Source of the DNA: an uncultured Clostridia bacterium
GTDB taxonomy: Bacteria; Bacillota; Clostridia; TANB77; CAG-508
Assembly (NCBI GenBank): GCA_934155625.1
Contig: CAKPHD010000006.1
Span: forward strand, 1 to 46,133
DNA: 46,133 bases
Direction of reading: 5' to 3'
The notes below the pieces were generated by a model. The model ran no database searches. It had not been told where the DNA came from and saw only the letters and a program-made list of their open reading frames with translations. This document shows positions 34,094-42,133 of this stretch, piece after piece; the stretch's first letter is position 1, and each line of letters starts with the position of its first letter. The translations under genes and the position numbers were made by a program.

Positions 34094-34657
34094 ATGGAAA
34101 ATACGTCAATGGATATAATGGGAATATTGATTGGAGCAATATTAATGTTCTTAGTTCCGTTATTTTTATTAGCAGATAGAGCTGATGATGTATCTCAATT
34201 AGTTGCTCAAACAGCAACAGCTGAGTTTGTAAATGAAGTTGTAAGAGATGGAACTATAACTTCTGATAATTATCAAAAATTTAGATCTACATTATTTTCA
34301 GCAGGTAATACTTTTGATATAGATTTAGAAGTAAAAATTCTAGATAAAACACCTTCAAAAATGGTGACAGATAGTGATATTGAAAGTATAGGAAACAATT
34401 CATATTATTCATTATATACAAGCCAAGTTGAGGAAAAAATAGGGCAATCATCAACAACAAGCCCAGGAAATAATAGATATGGTAAACTTATATTAAAACA
34501 AGGAGACCAAGTATCTGTTACAGTTAAAAATAGTAGTAAAACATTATCTCAAGCATTAAAAAATGTTTATTATAATGTTACAAGCTCAGATATTCATATT
34601 ATAGTAGCAGCATCATCAGGAACAGTAGCAATTAATGGTTCTACAGGAACAACATAA
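34094..34657 (+). CDS. Pilin-like MEN protein F (187 aa), last gene of the operon
   Basis: MENTSMDIMGILIGAILMFLVPLFLLAD: again ME-N start and an N-terminal hydrophobic helix, but the sequence after MEN differs from A, B, D and E. After the helix: ADDVSQLVAQTATAEFVNEV, a pattern close to that of TadE/pseudopilin helices, then a globular part (FDIDLEVKILDKTPSKMV) and a Ser/Thr-rich end (VAINGSTGTT). It might be the minor pseudopilin of the set. A terminator follows directly after its stop codon. Confidence 0.7.
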   Translation: MENTSMDIMGILIGAILMFLVPLFLLADRADDVSQLVAQTATAEFVNEVVRDGTITSDNYQKFRSTLFSAGNTFDIDLEVKILDKTPSKMVTDSDIESIGNNSYYSLYTSQVEEKIGQSSTTSPGNNRYGKLILKQGDQVSVTVKNSSKTLSQALKNVYYNVTSSDIHIIVAASSGTVAINGSTGTT

Positions 34658-34699
34658 AATAGTAATTATTTTAAAAGTAAAATAATTACTATTTTTTTT
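34657..34699 (+). terminator. Terminator of the Tad-like filament operon
   Basis: A perfect 17-bp arm pair (34,657-34,673 with 34,678-34,694) with a 4-base loop, followed by an uninterrupted T tract. It begins at the stop codon of the last pilin-like gene and closes the operon. Confidence 0.9.
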
Positions 34700-34780
34700 G
34701 CATATTTTTCCATATTGATGAAAAATAGTTTGTATAAAAAGAAAAATTAGTACAATAATAAAAATGAAGGAGTGAAAAAA

Positions 34781-35836
34781 ATGAAAACACTCAAAAAAAT
34801 AATTTTTTTATTTATACTGATATTTTTATATATGTTTTGTTTATCAAGAGGATATTCCCCTGAAACAATTGCTGTAAAAGGTGAAGAAATAAGAATTTCG
34901 GATTTACAAGTAGTACCAATTGGAGAGGTAGTAGGAATAAAACTATATACAAGTGGGGTATTAGTTGTTGGAACATCTTCAATTATAAGTACTGATGGAC
35001 AAGAATATAAGCCATATGAAAATACAGAAATTTGTGAAGGTGATTCTATAATAGCAATAAATGATAATGTAGTAAATAATACAAGTGAACTTATAGATGC
35101 TATAAATATGTACAATGGTGATAGCATTGAAATTAAATATATTAGAGATAATCAAGAAAAAAATTGCAAAATAACGCCAGTAAAAGATAAAAATAGAGAA
35201 TACAAAATCGGATTATGGGTTAGAGATAGTGCAGCAGGAGTAGGAACCTTAACTTTTTATAATGAAGAAATGCAAACATTTGCAGGATTGGGACATGCAA
35301 TTACAGATATAGACACAGGGGATGTTTTAAGAACATCATCTGGAGAGATTGACAAAGTAAGTATTGTATCTCTTGTTAAAGGGCAAGAAGAACAGCCAGG
35401 AAAAATACAAGGAACAATAATGCAAAATGATGCAATTGGCAGTATCTATAAAAATACTCCATATGGAATATACGGAATAATAAAAAATAAAGAAAATATA
35501 GATATAGATTATTCTAAAAAGGTTTATGTGGCAACAAGGCAAGAAATTAATTTAGGAGAAGCTACAATATTATCAGGTATAGATGGAGAAATAAAAGAAT
35601 ATAAAATTCAAATACAGAAAACATATTTAAATAATAATTATGATAATAAAAGTATGGTAGTAAAAATTACAGATGAAAATTTGTTAAACAAGACAGGAGG
35701 AATAATACAAGGAATGAGTGGTTCTCCTATTATACAAAATGGAAAATTTATTGGGGCAATTACTCATGTATTTGTAAAAGACCCTACTATTGGATATGCA
35801 GTATTTGCAGATAAAATGGTAAGTGAACTAGAATAA
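34781..35836 (+). CDS. spoIVB: SpoIVB-like peptidase (family S55)
   Basis: A serine peptidase that, in Bacillus, is secreted by the forespore to trigger pro-sigma-K processing in the mother cell. Seen: an N-terminal membrane/signal helix (about residues 5-19), a PDZ domain (near ICEGDSIIAINDNVVNN), the S55 domain with FAGLGHAITDIDTGD (catalytic His) and GMSGSPIIQNGKFIGAITHVF (catalytic Ser). At 352 residues it is shorter than the Bacillus protein. I chose the ATG at 34,781, with AAGGAG eight bases upstream, over GTG 34,772. A possible forespore-type promoter (TGTATA at 34,731, CAATAATA at 34,753) is weak evidence. It supports a sporulating host. Confidence 0.92.
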   Translation: MKTLKKIIFLFILIFLYMFCLSRGYSPETIAVKGEEIRISDLQVVPIGEVVGIKLYTSGVLVVGTSSIISTDGQEYKPYENTEICEGDSIIAINDNVVNNTSELIDAINMYNGDSIEIKYIRDNQEKNCKITPVKDKNREYKIGLWVRDSAAGVGTLTFYNEEMQTFAGLGHAITDIDTGDVLRTSSGEIDKVSIVSLVKGQEEQPGKIQGTIMQNDAIGSIYKNTPYGIYGIIKNKENIDIDYSKKVYVATRQEINLGEATILSGIDGEIKEYKIQIQKTYLNNNYDNKSMVVKITDENLLNKTGGIIQGMSGSPIIQNGKFIGAITHVFVKDPTIGYAVFADKMVSELE

Positions 35837-35867
35837 TGTACCGTTGGGACCGGTTCTTAACGGTACA
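35837..35867 (+). repeat. Palindromic copy of the ACCGGT repeat family
   Basis: A 31-base palindrome: TGTACCGTT and AACGGTACA (35,837-35,845 and 35,859-35,867) enclose GGGACCGGTTCTT. It begins directly after the spoIVB stop codon, like the copies after cpsB and the HAD gene, and a partial AATGGTACT piece follows at 35,881. Confidence 0.85.
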
Positions 35868-35918
35868 TTAATTACTAAAAAATGGTACTATAAAAACAGA
35901 TGATTTTTTTATATTTTA

Positions 35919-35947
35919 TTGACAAAAAAAGTTGATTTATATATAAT
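35919..35947 (+). promoter_or_regulatory. Consensus sigma-A promoter of the LRR-dockerin/cohesin genes
   Basis: Perfect TTGACA (35,919-35,924) and perfect TATAAT (35,942-35,947) 17 bp apart. The start of transcription would lie about 25 bases before the ATG of the LRR protein, with GGGGGA as ribosome binding site. It is as strong as a vegetative promoter can look, so the surface pair should be made at high level. Confidence 0.85.
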
Positions 35948-35977
35948 TAAAATAGTTCAATTACGGGGGATAAAGAG

Positions 35978-38900
35978 ATGAAAAAATTGAAAAAAACTAA
36001 TGCCAAAAGAGTATTAATTATACTTGCAATTATTATTTCTGTAATAAGCTTTTCGGCAATTATTTATGCTACAAGCACAATAACTAATCCAACAACTATT
36101 GCATTTGAAGATAAAAATTTATATGATGCAATAAAAAAGCAATTAAGTGCCAAAAAAATAAATTATAATGGAAATGACGTTGAAAAAAATATCGAAGTAT
36201 CAACAAAAGACATAGAAAAGATAGAAGAACTTGATATATCAACATCATCAATATCAAATTTATCAGGATTAGAAAATTTCACAAATTTAACTACATTAAA
36301 TTCATCCAAAAACACAATCAAAGTAGCAAGTCCGTTAAAACAATTAACAAAACTTGAAAATTTGAATATGTCAGAAAATTCAATAAACACAGAAATTTTA
36401 TCTACAATTTCAAATTTATCAACATTAAAAGAATTAAATATGTCAAATACGCAAATGAGTGGAGACCAATTAGACTACTTTAAAAATTTAAGTAATCTGG
36501 AAACTTTGATATTATCTAGTAATAATATTAGTGCTATAGAAAAAATTTCAGCATTAACAGGAATTACAAAATTAGATATATCTGTTAATAAAAGTTTTAC
36601 AGACTTTTCGCAAGTAATATCATTTAAAAATCTTAAAGAACTGAATGTTTCTGGAACAGGAATTACAACATTTGATGGAATACAAAATTTAGTAAATCTT
36701 GAAAAGTTGTATGCTGCTGATAATAAAGAAATAACTACAACAAGTGGGATTAACCCATTATTTGAGACATATTATGGCGAAGACGGAATAAAGCCATACT
36801 TAGAAAAAATAAAAGTATTAAACATAAGTAGCCTTGGAGTTATAGGAAACAGACCAGCACTAAACTTTAGTTCAATTAGTTATTTAACAACACTTGAAGA
36901 ACTACATTTAGCATCAGATGGACTAAATGAAATATATGGAATTACAAATTTAACAAATTTAAAATATATAGACTTTAAATATAATTACTTAACAACAAGT
37001 TCTATACAATCACTAATAAAAACTAATAATGGTGAAGTAGAAAAAGAAGACACATTAAAAGCTGAAAAAATAGACTTAAGAGGAAATGAATTAGTTGATA
37101 TAAGTGTATTTGCTGATTATCCAGCAGACATAAAATGGCTAGATTTATCAGAAAATCATATTTATGATATAGACCCAATAAGAAAACACAGTTGTAGTAA
37201 ATCATTAAATGAAGCACTATACTTACAAAACCAAGATATAACATTTGGATTATATGATAAAACAGCAAAAGTTGATCATTACATAATATTACCTTCTATA
37301 TTTACATATACAAAAGACCCAAATCAATTTTTATATGATTCAACTGCAGAATATGAATATACAGATAGTGTAAGTTTAAATCCGGATTATACAAATCCAG
37401 AGGAGTATAATGTTAGAATAAGTTACAACAGAAATTATGAAGATGATGCATCTATTACAATAAATGGAGGAGCTGCAGATGGAACTGTTTTACATTTTCA
37501 AATGGGTTCAACAGGACATGTTAATTGTTTAATAGAATCACTATTATTTAAAGATAAAAACTTAAATTTAGCAATAAGTAATAGATTAAAAACAGAACAG
37601 TTTTCATATTTTAGAGAAATACCATTTATAATTAATGTTGATAGATATGCTGTTGATTCAGTATATGACTTGAATTTACAACATACTGACACATCAGCAG
37701 ATACCAAAATAAGAGATTTAACAGGATTAGAAAATTTTTATAATTTATCTACATTGTATTTGCAAAATAACGATATTTCAACAATTGACCAATTAGAAAC
37801 ATGTACTAGATTGCAAACATTAAACTTAGCAAGTAATTCAAATATAAAAGATAATAATACTGCAATAAGCCAAATGACATCATTAAGAACTTTAAATTTA
37901 TCAAATACAGGCATGTCTAATTTGAATTGTTTAAAGGAATTAAATGAGAATACATATAGTTTACAAATGGCTGTTTTAGATTTATCAGATAATGGACTAG
38001 AAAATATAGACGGATTAGAAAATATTACAACACTACAAAGTTTAGCAATAGCTAATGAAAAACTAAAAGATGAAAATCTAACTAAATTGGCAGAATTAAT
38101 AAATTTAACAACTCTAAACATTAATGGAAATCAAATTGAAAATATAGACATTTTATCTGGATTAAGCAAATTAAAATACTTGTATTTTAACAATAACCAA
38201 GTACAAAGTTTGGAACCAATAAAAGGAAAAGTATTTTATGAGTTAGAATTCACAGGAAATAAAGTAAAAGATATATCACCATTATCATCACATAGAACAA
38301 TTAACAATTTGAAAATGGATAATAATCAAATAGAAGATGTATCAATATTATCTAGAATATCAATGTCAGATGAACAAAATCTTTCTGTTACAGGACAGAA
38401 GATTGTAAGAATATTAGATAGCAATGTAGATAACGAAGTGTCTATACCATTGCCGCCAATATTTAAAGCTTCTCAAGATAGTGGAAATAAAATATATTCT
38501 AGTACAGATTTGTTATTAACAAAGTGCAAATTAGATAATAGTGGAGAAAATGTAATAATAGATACAAGTGCATTAAATGATGAAGTTGCTCAAGTAGAAA
38601 TTTCTTCTGGAAAAGCTAAAGGAACTACATTGATTGTATCAGCACCATTAAAAGCAACAATTAAATATAATCCATCAGCTGAACAAAAAACAAACCAAAA
38701 TGTTACAGCTACAATATCATTTGCAAATGAAGATGAGAGGCAAATAATAATTACAAATAATGAAGGAAAAAAGATATATACATTTGAAAAAAATGGAAAA
38801 TTCACATTTGAATTTGTTGATAAATACGGCGTTCAAGGTACAGCAACAGCAATAGTGCAAAATATTGATAAAATTGCACCAACAGGCAAAGTTACTCAAG

Positions 38901-39502
38901 TAAAAAAAGATGGTAAAGTAGAAGTAACAATAACAGTTAATGAAAATGTTGAAGATATTGAAGGATGGACAAAAACAGAACTGGAAGATGAAACTGTACA
39001 ATTAATAAAAACATATACAGAAGATGCAAATGAGGATATAAAATTAATAGATGAGGCAGGTAATACATCTATTGTTAATATAAAAGTGGTTGCTAATGTG
39101 AATGACAATATAACATCAACAACATTAAAAGTATTAGAAGATGAACTTATAATTAAAGGTATAAATCCTAATACTACAGTTACTACATTTAAAAATAATA
39201 TTAATGCAGAGATGGAATATCAAATTTTAAACAAAAAAGGAACTGAACTTACAGAAAATGATAAGGTAGGAACTGGCTGTCAAGTTAAAATGCAAAATGG
39301 AAAAACATATACAATCATTGTATGGGGAGACTTAAATGGAGATGGTCAAATTTCTTTAACTGAGTTAGCAAGAGTTTCTAAAATATATGCTAAAAAAGTA
39401 ACTCCATCAGATTTAGAAAAATCTGCAATTGATATAAACATGAATGGAAAGATTGACTTGTCAGAATTAGCAGCAATATCTAAAATGTATGCAAAAAAAT
39501 AA
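35978..39502 (+). CDS. Leucine-rich-repeat surface protein with C-terminal type I dockerin
   Basis: A 1174-residue secreted protein. Seen: a signal helix (about residues 11-31), a first block of internalin-like 22-residue leucine-rich repeats (pattern L-x-x-L-x-x-L-x-L-x-x-N, for example LSGLENFTNLTTLNSSKN), a beta-rich interruption near residues 430-530, a second LRR block (about residues 555-810; SGLSKLKYLYFNNNQVQSL), an immunoglobulin-like region (near residues 930-1030, ATAIVQNIDKIAPTG), and a C-terminal dockerin with two EF-hand-like loops, GDLNGDGQISLTEL and DINMNGKIDLSEL, each followed by A-x-[IV]-S-K-[IM]-YAKK. LRRs bind proteins; the dockerin should bind a cohesin, one of which is encoded by the next gene. 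There is no wall-sorting signal. Confidence 0.92.
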   Translation: MKKLKKTNAKRVLIILAIIISVISFSAIIYATSTITNPTTIAFEDKNLYDAIKKQLSAKKINYNGNDVEKNIEVSTKDIEKIEELDISTSSISNLSGLENFTNLTTLNSSKNTIKVASPLKQLTKLENLNMSENSINTEILSTISNLSTLKELNMSNTQMSGDQLDYFKNLSNLETLILSSNNISAIEKISALTGITKLDISVNKSFTDFSQVISFKNLKELNVSGTGITTFDGIQNLVNLEKLYAADNKEITTTSGINPLFETYYGEDGIKPYLEKIKVLNISSLGVIGNRPALNFSSISYLTTLEELHLASDGLNEIYGITNLTNLKYIDFKYNYLTTSSIQSLIKTNNGEVEKEDTLKAEKIDLRGNELVDISVFADYPADIKWLDLSENHIYDIDPIRKHSCSKSLNEALYLQNQDITFGLYDKTAKVDHYIILPSIFTYTKDPNQFLYDSTAEYEYTDSVSLNPDYTNPEEYNVRISYNRNYEDDASITINGGAADGTVLHFQMGSTGHVNCLIESLLFKDKNLNLAISNRLKTEQFSYFREIPFIINVDRYAVDSVYDLNLQHTDTSADTKIRDLTGLENFYNLSTLYLQNNDISTIDQLETCTRLQTLNLASNSNIKDNNTAISQMTSLRTLNLSNTGMSNLNCLKELNENTYSLQMAVLDLSDNGLENIDGLENITTLQSLAIANEKLKDENLTKLAELINLTTLNINGNQIENIDILSGLSKLKYLYFNNNQVQSLEPIKGKVFYELEFTGNKVKDISPLSSHRTINNLKMDNNQIEDVSILSRISMSDEQNLSVTGQKIVRILDSNVDNEVSIPLPPIFKASQDSGNKIYSSTDLLLTKCKLDNSGENVIIDTSALNDEVAQVEISSGKAKGTTLIVSAPLKATIKYNPSAEQKTNQNVTATISFANEDERQIIITNNEGKKIYTFEKNGKFTFEFVDKYGVQGTATAIVQNIDKIAPTGKVTQVKKDGKVEVTITVNENVEDIEGWTKTELEDETVQLIKTYTEDANEDIKLIDEAGNTSIVNIKVVANVNDNITSTTLKVLEDELIIKGINPNTTVTTFKNNINAEMEYQILNKKGTELTENDKVGTGCQVKMQNGKTYTIIVWGDLNGDGQISLTELARVSKIYAKKVTPSDLEKSAIDINMNGKIDLSELAAISKMYAKK

Positions 39503-39533
39503 AATTATAAAGTAATGAAAGGAACTGAAGAAA

Positions 39534-40520
39534 ATGAAAAAAATTTTAATAAGTATTTTTACAATAATATTAATGAGTGTAGCAATGATGGGATCAGTAT
39601 ATGCTGCACAATTAGAAACAACTATCGATATTACACCAAGTGTAACAGAAGTATCAGCTGGAGATAATGTAGTATTTACATTTGTAATAAAAAATGTAGC
39701 AAATGCTCAAGATGATTCAATTGGAGCTATTGCTGGAAAAGTTACATATGATACAAACTTTTTTGAATTAGTTAAAGGAGCAACAAATACAACATTTACA
39801 GAAGGTGGAGAATCAGGAGAAGCTTTTAATGTATTAGCAACTGCAAAAGAAGGAGAAACAATTGCTATATTAACATTAAAAGTAAAAGATAATCCAACAG
39901 GAAGTGGAATAGTAAGATTTACTGAATTAGAAGCTTCTGATGGAGATATGGGCAAAGTTGGAGATGAAGGAATTGCAAAAACAGCTGATAAACAAATTGA
40001 AATAAAATTAAAATCAACAACACAAACAGATCCAGATGACGAAAATGTTGCAGTAACAGGAGTTACAGTAACACCAGCAAGTCAAGAAGTACAAGTAGGA
40101 AAAAGCACTACATTTATAGCAACAGTAACACCTGACAATGCTACAAACAAGAAAGTAACATGGACTTCAAGTGATGAATCAGTTGCAACAGTAAACGAAG
40201 ATGGAGTTGTAACAGGTGTAAAAGTAGGAACAGCTACAATAACAGCAACAACAGTAGATGGAGGGATAACAGGAACAGCTACTATAGAAGTAAAAGAAGA
40301 TGATGTAATACCAACCCCAGTAGAACCAGGAAATACAGAACAACCAACAATTGATGGAACAACAGTTACAGTAAATGGAGAAAATAATGATCCTACAATT
40401 GCAACAACAGAAATACCAAAGGCCGGAATTAGTGCGATATTATTAATGATAATAATTGGAATATCAGCATTGGCAGTTGTAATTTATAAAAAAAATCAAG
40501 ACTTTAAAGATATAAAATAA
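39534..40520 (+). CDS. Cell-surface cohesin-Big2 protein with IPKAG sorting-like signal
   Basis: A 328-residue surface protein. Seen: signal peptide (about residues 1-24, ending VYAAQ), a cohesin-type beta-sandwich (TIDITPSVTEVSAGDNVVFT, then VTYDTNFFELVKGA and GIVRFTELEASDG, residues 25-165), a bacterial Ig-like group 2 domain (VTGVTVTPASQEVQVGKSTT ... KVGTATITATTV), a Pro/Thr/Asn linker, and at the C-terminus IPKAG (residues 294-298), a hydrophobic helix and a positively charged tail (KKNQDFKDIK). IPKAG is an LPxTG-like sorting signal with A in place of T. The upstream protein has the complementary dockerin, so the two probably form a surface complex. AAAGGAACTGAAG precedes the ATG. Confidence 0.9.
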   Translation: MKKILISIFTIILMSVAMMGSVYAAQLETTIDITPSVTEVSAGDNVVFTFVIKNVANAQDDSIGAIAGKVTYDTNFFELVKGATNTTFTEGGESGEAFNVLATAKEGETIAILTLKVKDNPTGSGIVRFTELEASDGDMGKVGDEGIAKTADKQIEIKLKSTTQTDPDDENVAVTGVTVTPASQEVQVGKSTTFIATVTPDNATNKKVTWTSSDESVATVNEDGVVTGVKVGTATITATTVDGGITGTATIEVKEDDVIPTPVEPGNTEQPTIDGTTVTVNGENNDPTIATTEIPKAGISAILLMIIIGISALAVVIYKKNQDFKDIK

Positions 40521-40524
40521 TATT

Positions 40525-40572
40525 AAAAAGACATTTGAAATCTGGTAAAATACCAGATTCAATGTCTTTTTT
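40525..40572 (+). terminator. Terminator of the LRR-dockerin/cohesin operon
   Basis: A long, almost perfect hairpin (40,525-40,547 with 40,551-40,572) with a small loop, ending in TTTTTT. It follows the cohesin gene stop within 6 bases. Confidence 0.92.
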
Positions 40573-40573
40573 C

Positions 40574-40603
40574 TTGCCAAACAGTAGAAAAATATGATAT
40601 AGT
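40574..40603 (+). promoter_or_regulatory. Candidate promoter for the DUF5662-trmB genes
   Basis: TTGCCA (40,574-40,579) and TATAGT (40,598-40,603) are 18 bp apart, just after the terminator. A 40-base leader follows with AGAAAGGAATG before the ATG of the DUF5662 gene. Confidence 0.5.
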
Positions 40604-40653
40604 ATAAGATATGAGAGTTTAACTAAAGCACATAGAAAGGAATGAAATTATAA

Positions 40654-41226
40654 ATGAAGATATTAAATATATTTAAACATATAAATTTAGTAATGCATCA
40701 CAAATGGGTAGTATTTAAATTATGTTGTAAGGTTGGACTTCCATGGAGAGGATTTATGCATGATTGGTCAAAATTTTCTCCAATTGAATTTTGGGAAAGT
40801 GTAAAATATTATGATGGCCATAGAAGTCCAATTACAGTTTGCAAATCTATTAATGGATATTCAAAAGCTTGGTTACATCATAAAGGGAGAAATAAGCATC
40901 ATTTTCAATATTGGGTTGATTTAGCATTACCACAACAACAAGCCATACTTATGCCATACAAATATGCAGCAGAAATGGTATGTGATCAATTAGCAGCGGG
41001 AATTATTTATAATGGAGATAAATGGACTCCTAATACTCAACTAGATTATTATATAAATAGAGAAGTAAAAAATATTATACATCCGCAAATAGACAAATTT
41101 TTGATAGCAGTTTTTACAGAAGTAAGTCAAAATGGACTTGATGCTACATTAACAAAGAAAAATATTAGAAATTTATATGAAAAATATTGTATTAGAATGG
41201 AGAATTTAGATGAGAATAAGATTTAA
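40654..41226 (+). CDS. DUF5662 family protein
   Basis: A 190-residue protein of a family of unknown function that I recognise by its first part: a helical, His- and Trp-rich N-terminus with MHHKWVVFKLCCKVGLPWRG, then FMHDWSKFSPIEFWESVKYY and HHKGRNKHHFQYWVDL. The repeated histidines and the HDWSKF/HHKGRNKHH pattern suggest a metal-binding fold like HD-type proteins, which is inference. The stop overlaps trmB by 17 bases, so the two are translated together; a link to tRNA modification is possible but not shown. Confidence 0.8.
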   Translation: MKILNIFKHINLVMHHKWVVFKLCCKVGLPWRGFMHDWSKFSPIEFWESVKYYDGHRSPITVCKSINGYSKAWLHHKGRNKHHFQYWVDLALPQQQAILMPYKYAAEMVCDQLAAGIIYNGDKWTPNTQLDYYINREVKNIIHPQIDKFLIAVFTEVSQNGLDATLTKKNIRNLYEKYCIRMENLDENKI

Positions 41227-41890
41227 ACCTTGGGCAAGGCCAGAATTAGAAGCAAGCAGCTTTTATAGAGATAATCCAGAAGAGCTAAAAAACAAATGGA
41301 TAAAAGAATTTAAAAATCAAAACAATCCAATACATTTAGAACTTGGATGTGGAAAAGGACAATTTATATCACAATTGGCAGTGCAGAATCCAAATATTAA
41401 TTATATAGCAATAGATTTAGTAGATGCTATGTTAGGTTTAGCCAAAAGAAATGTAGAACAAGTTTATAAAGAACATGAAAAAGATGTTGATAACCTTATA
41501 TTAACTAGATTTGATATAGAAAGAATAATGCTAATTTTAGGCGAAAAAGACAATATAAATAGAATATATATCAATTTTTGCAATCCATGGCCAAAAGGTA
41601 AACATAGAAAGAAAAGATTAACACACACAAGACAACTTGAAAAATATAAAACATTTTTAGAACAAGATGGAGAGATATATTTTAAGACTGATGATGATGA
41701 TTTATTTAACAGCAGTTTAATATATTTTGAAGAAGCAGGATTTGAAATTTTATCTAAAACTTATGATTTGCATGCAGATCCGATTTGGAGAAATAATATA
41801 GAAACAGAGCATGAGAAGATGTTTTGCGAGCAGGGGATAAAAATAAAAGCGTTAATTGCAAAAAATTCAAAAAAAGTATTGTCAAAATAA
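41210..41890 (+). CDS. trmB: tRNA (guanine-N7-)-methyltransferase
   Basis: The SAM-dependent enzyme that makes m7G at position 46 of tRNA variable loops. Seen: MRIRFKPWARPELEAS at the N-terminus, the SAM-binding ELGCGKGQFI, YIAIDLVDAMLG, NFCNPWPKGKHRKKRLTH (family signature, which normally has D where this protein has N in FCNPWP), and FKTDDDDLFN. 226 residues is normal. It starts within the DUF5662 gene and lies just upstream of tRNA-Trp. The D-to-N change in the signature is worth noting but does not change the assignment. Confidence 0.94.
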   Translation: MRIRFKPWARPELEASSFYRDNPEELKNKWIKEFKNQNNPIHLELGCGKGQFISQLAVQNPNINYIAIDLVDAMLGLAKRNVEQVYKEHEKDVDNLILTRFDIERIMLILGEKDNINRIYINFCNPWPKGKHRKKRLTHTRQLEKYKTFLEQDGEIYFKTDDDDLFNSSLIYFEEAGFEILSKTYDLHADPIWRNNIETEHEKMFCEQGIKIKALIAKNSKKVLSK

Positions 41891-41907
41891 AAATAATGTG
41901 ATACTAT
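41879..41907 (+). promoter_or_regulatory. Candidate promoter of tRNA-Trp
   Basis: TTGTCA (41,879-41,884) and TACTAT (41,902-41,907) are 17 bp apart. The -35 overlaps the last codons of trmB. The start of transcription falls a few bases before the tRNA at 41,926. Confidence 0.6.
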
Positions 41908-41925
41908 ATAAAAGTAATTGAATTT

Positions 41926-42000
41926 AGGGGTATAGTGTCAATGGTAGCACATCGGTCTCCAAAACCGCCTGTGTGGGTTCGAATCCTACTACCCCTGCCA
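41926..42000 (+). tRNA. tRNA-Trp (anticodon CCA)
   Basis: A complete cloverleaf can be drawn: acceptor AGGGGTA with TACCCCT, D arm GTGT/GCAC, anticodon loop CTCCAAA (anticodon CCA), T arm GTGGG-TTCGAAT-CCTAC, discriminator G and an encoded CCA end at 41,998-42,000. The first pair of the anticodon stem is a T-C mismatch. It lies between trmB and the M23 peptidase gene. Confidence 0.97.
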
Positions 42001-42066
42001 AAAAGTTCAATTTGGGGGCTCAAAACAGGTTTTCTAATCTGTCTTTTGCAATTTAAAGGGATGCAC

Positions 42067-42103
42067 AAAGAAGTTTAGTTTTTTAAATGACTAAACTTCT
42101 TTT
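42067..42103 (+). terminator. Terminator/attenuator between tRNA-Trp and the M23 peptidase
   Basis: A 13-bp stem (42,067-42,079 with 42,090-42,102) with a 10-base loop and a short T tract. It lies only 31 bases before the M23 gene, and I see no promoter between them, so that gene may depend on readthrough of this hairpin. Confidence 0.75.
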
Positions 42104-42133
42104 GCTATGCAAAAAAGAAAGGAGACCTCATAA

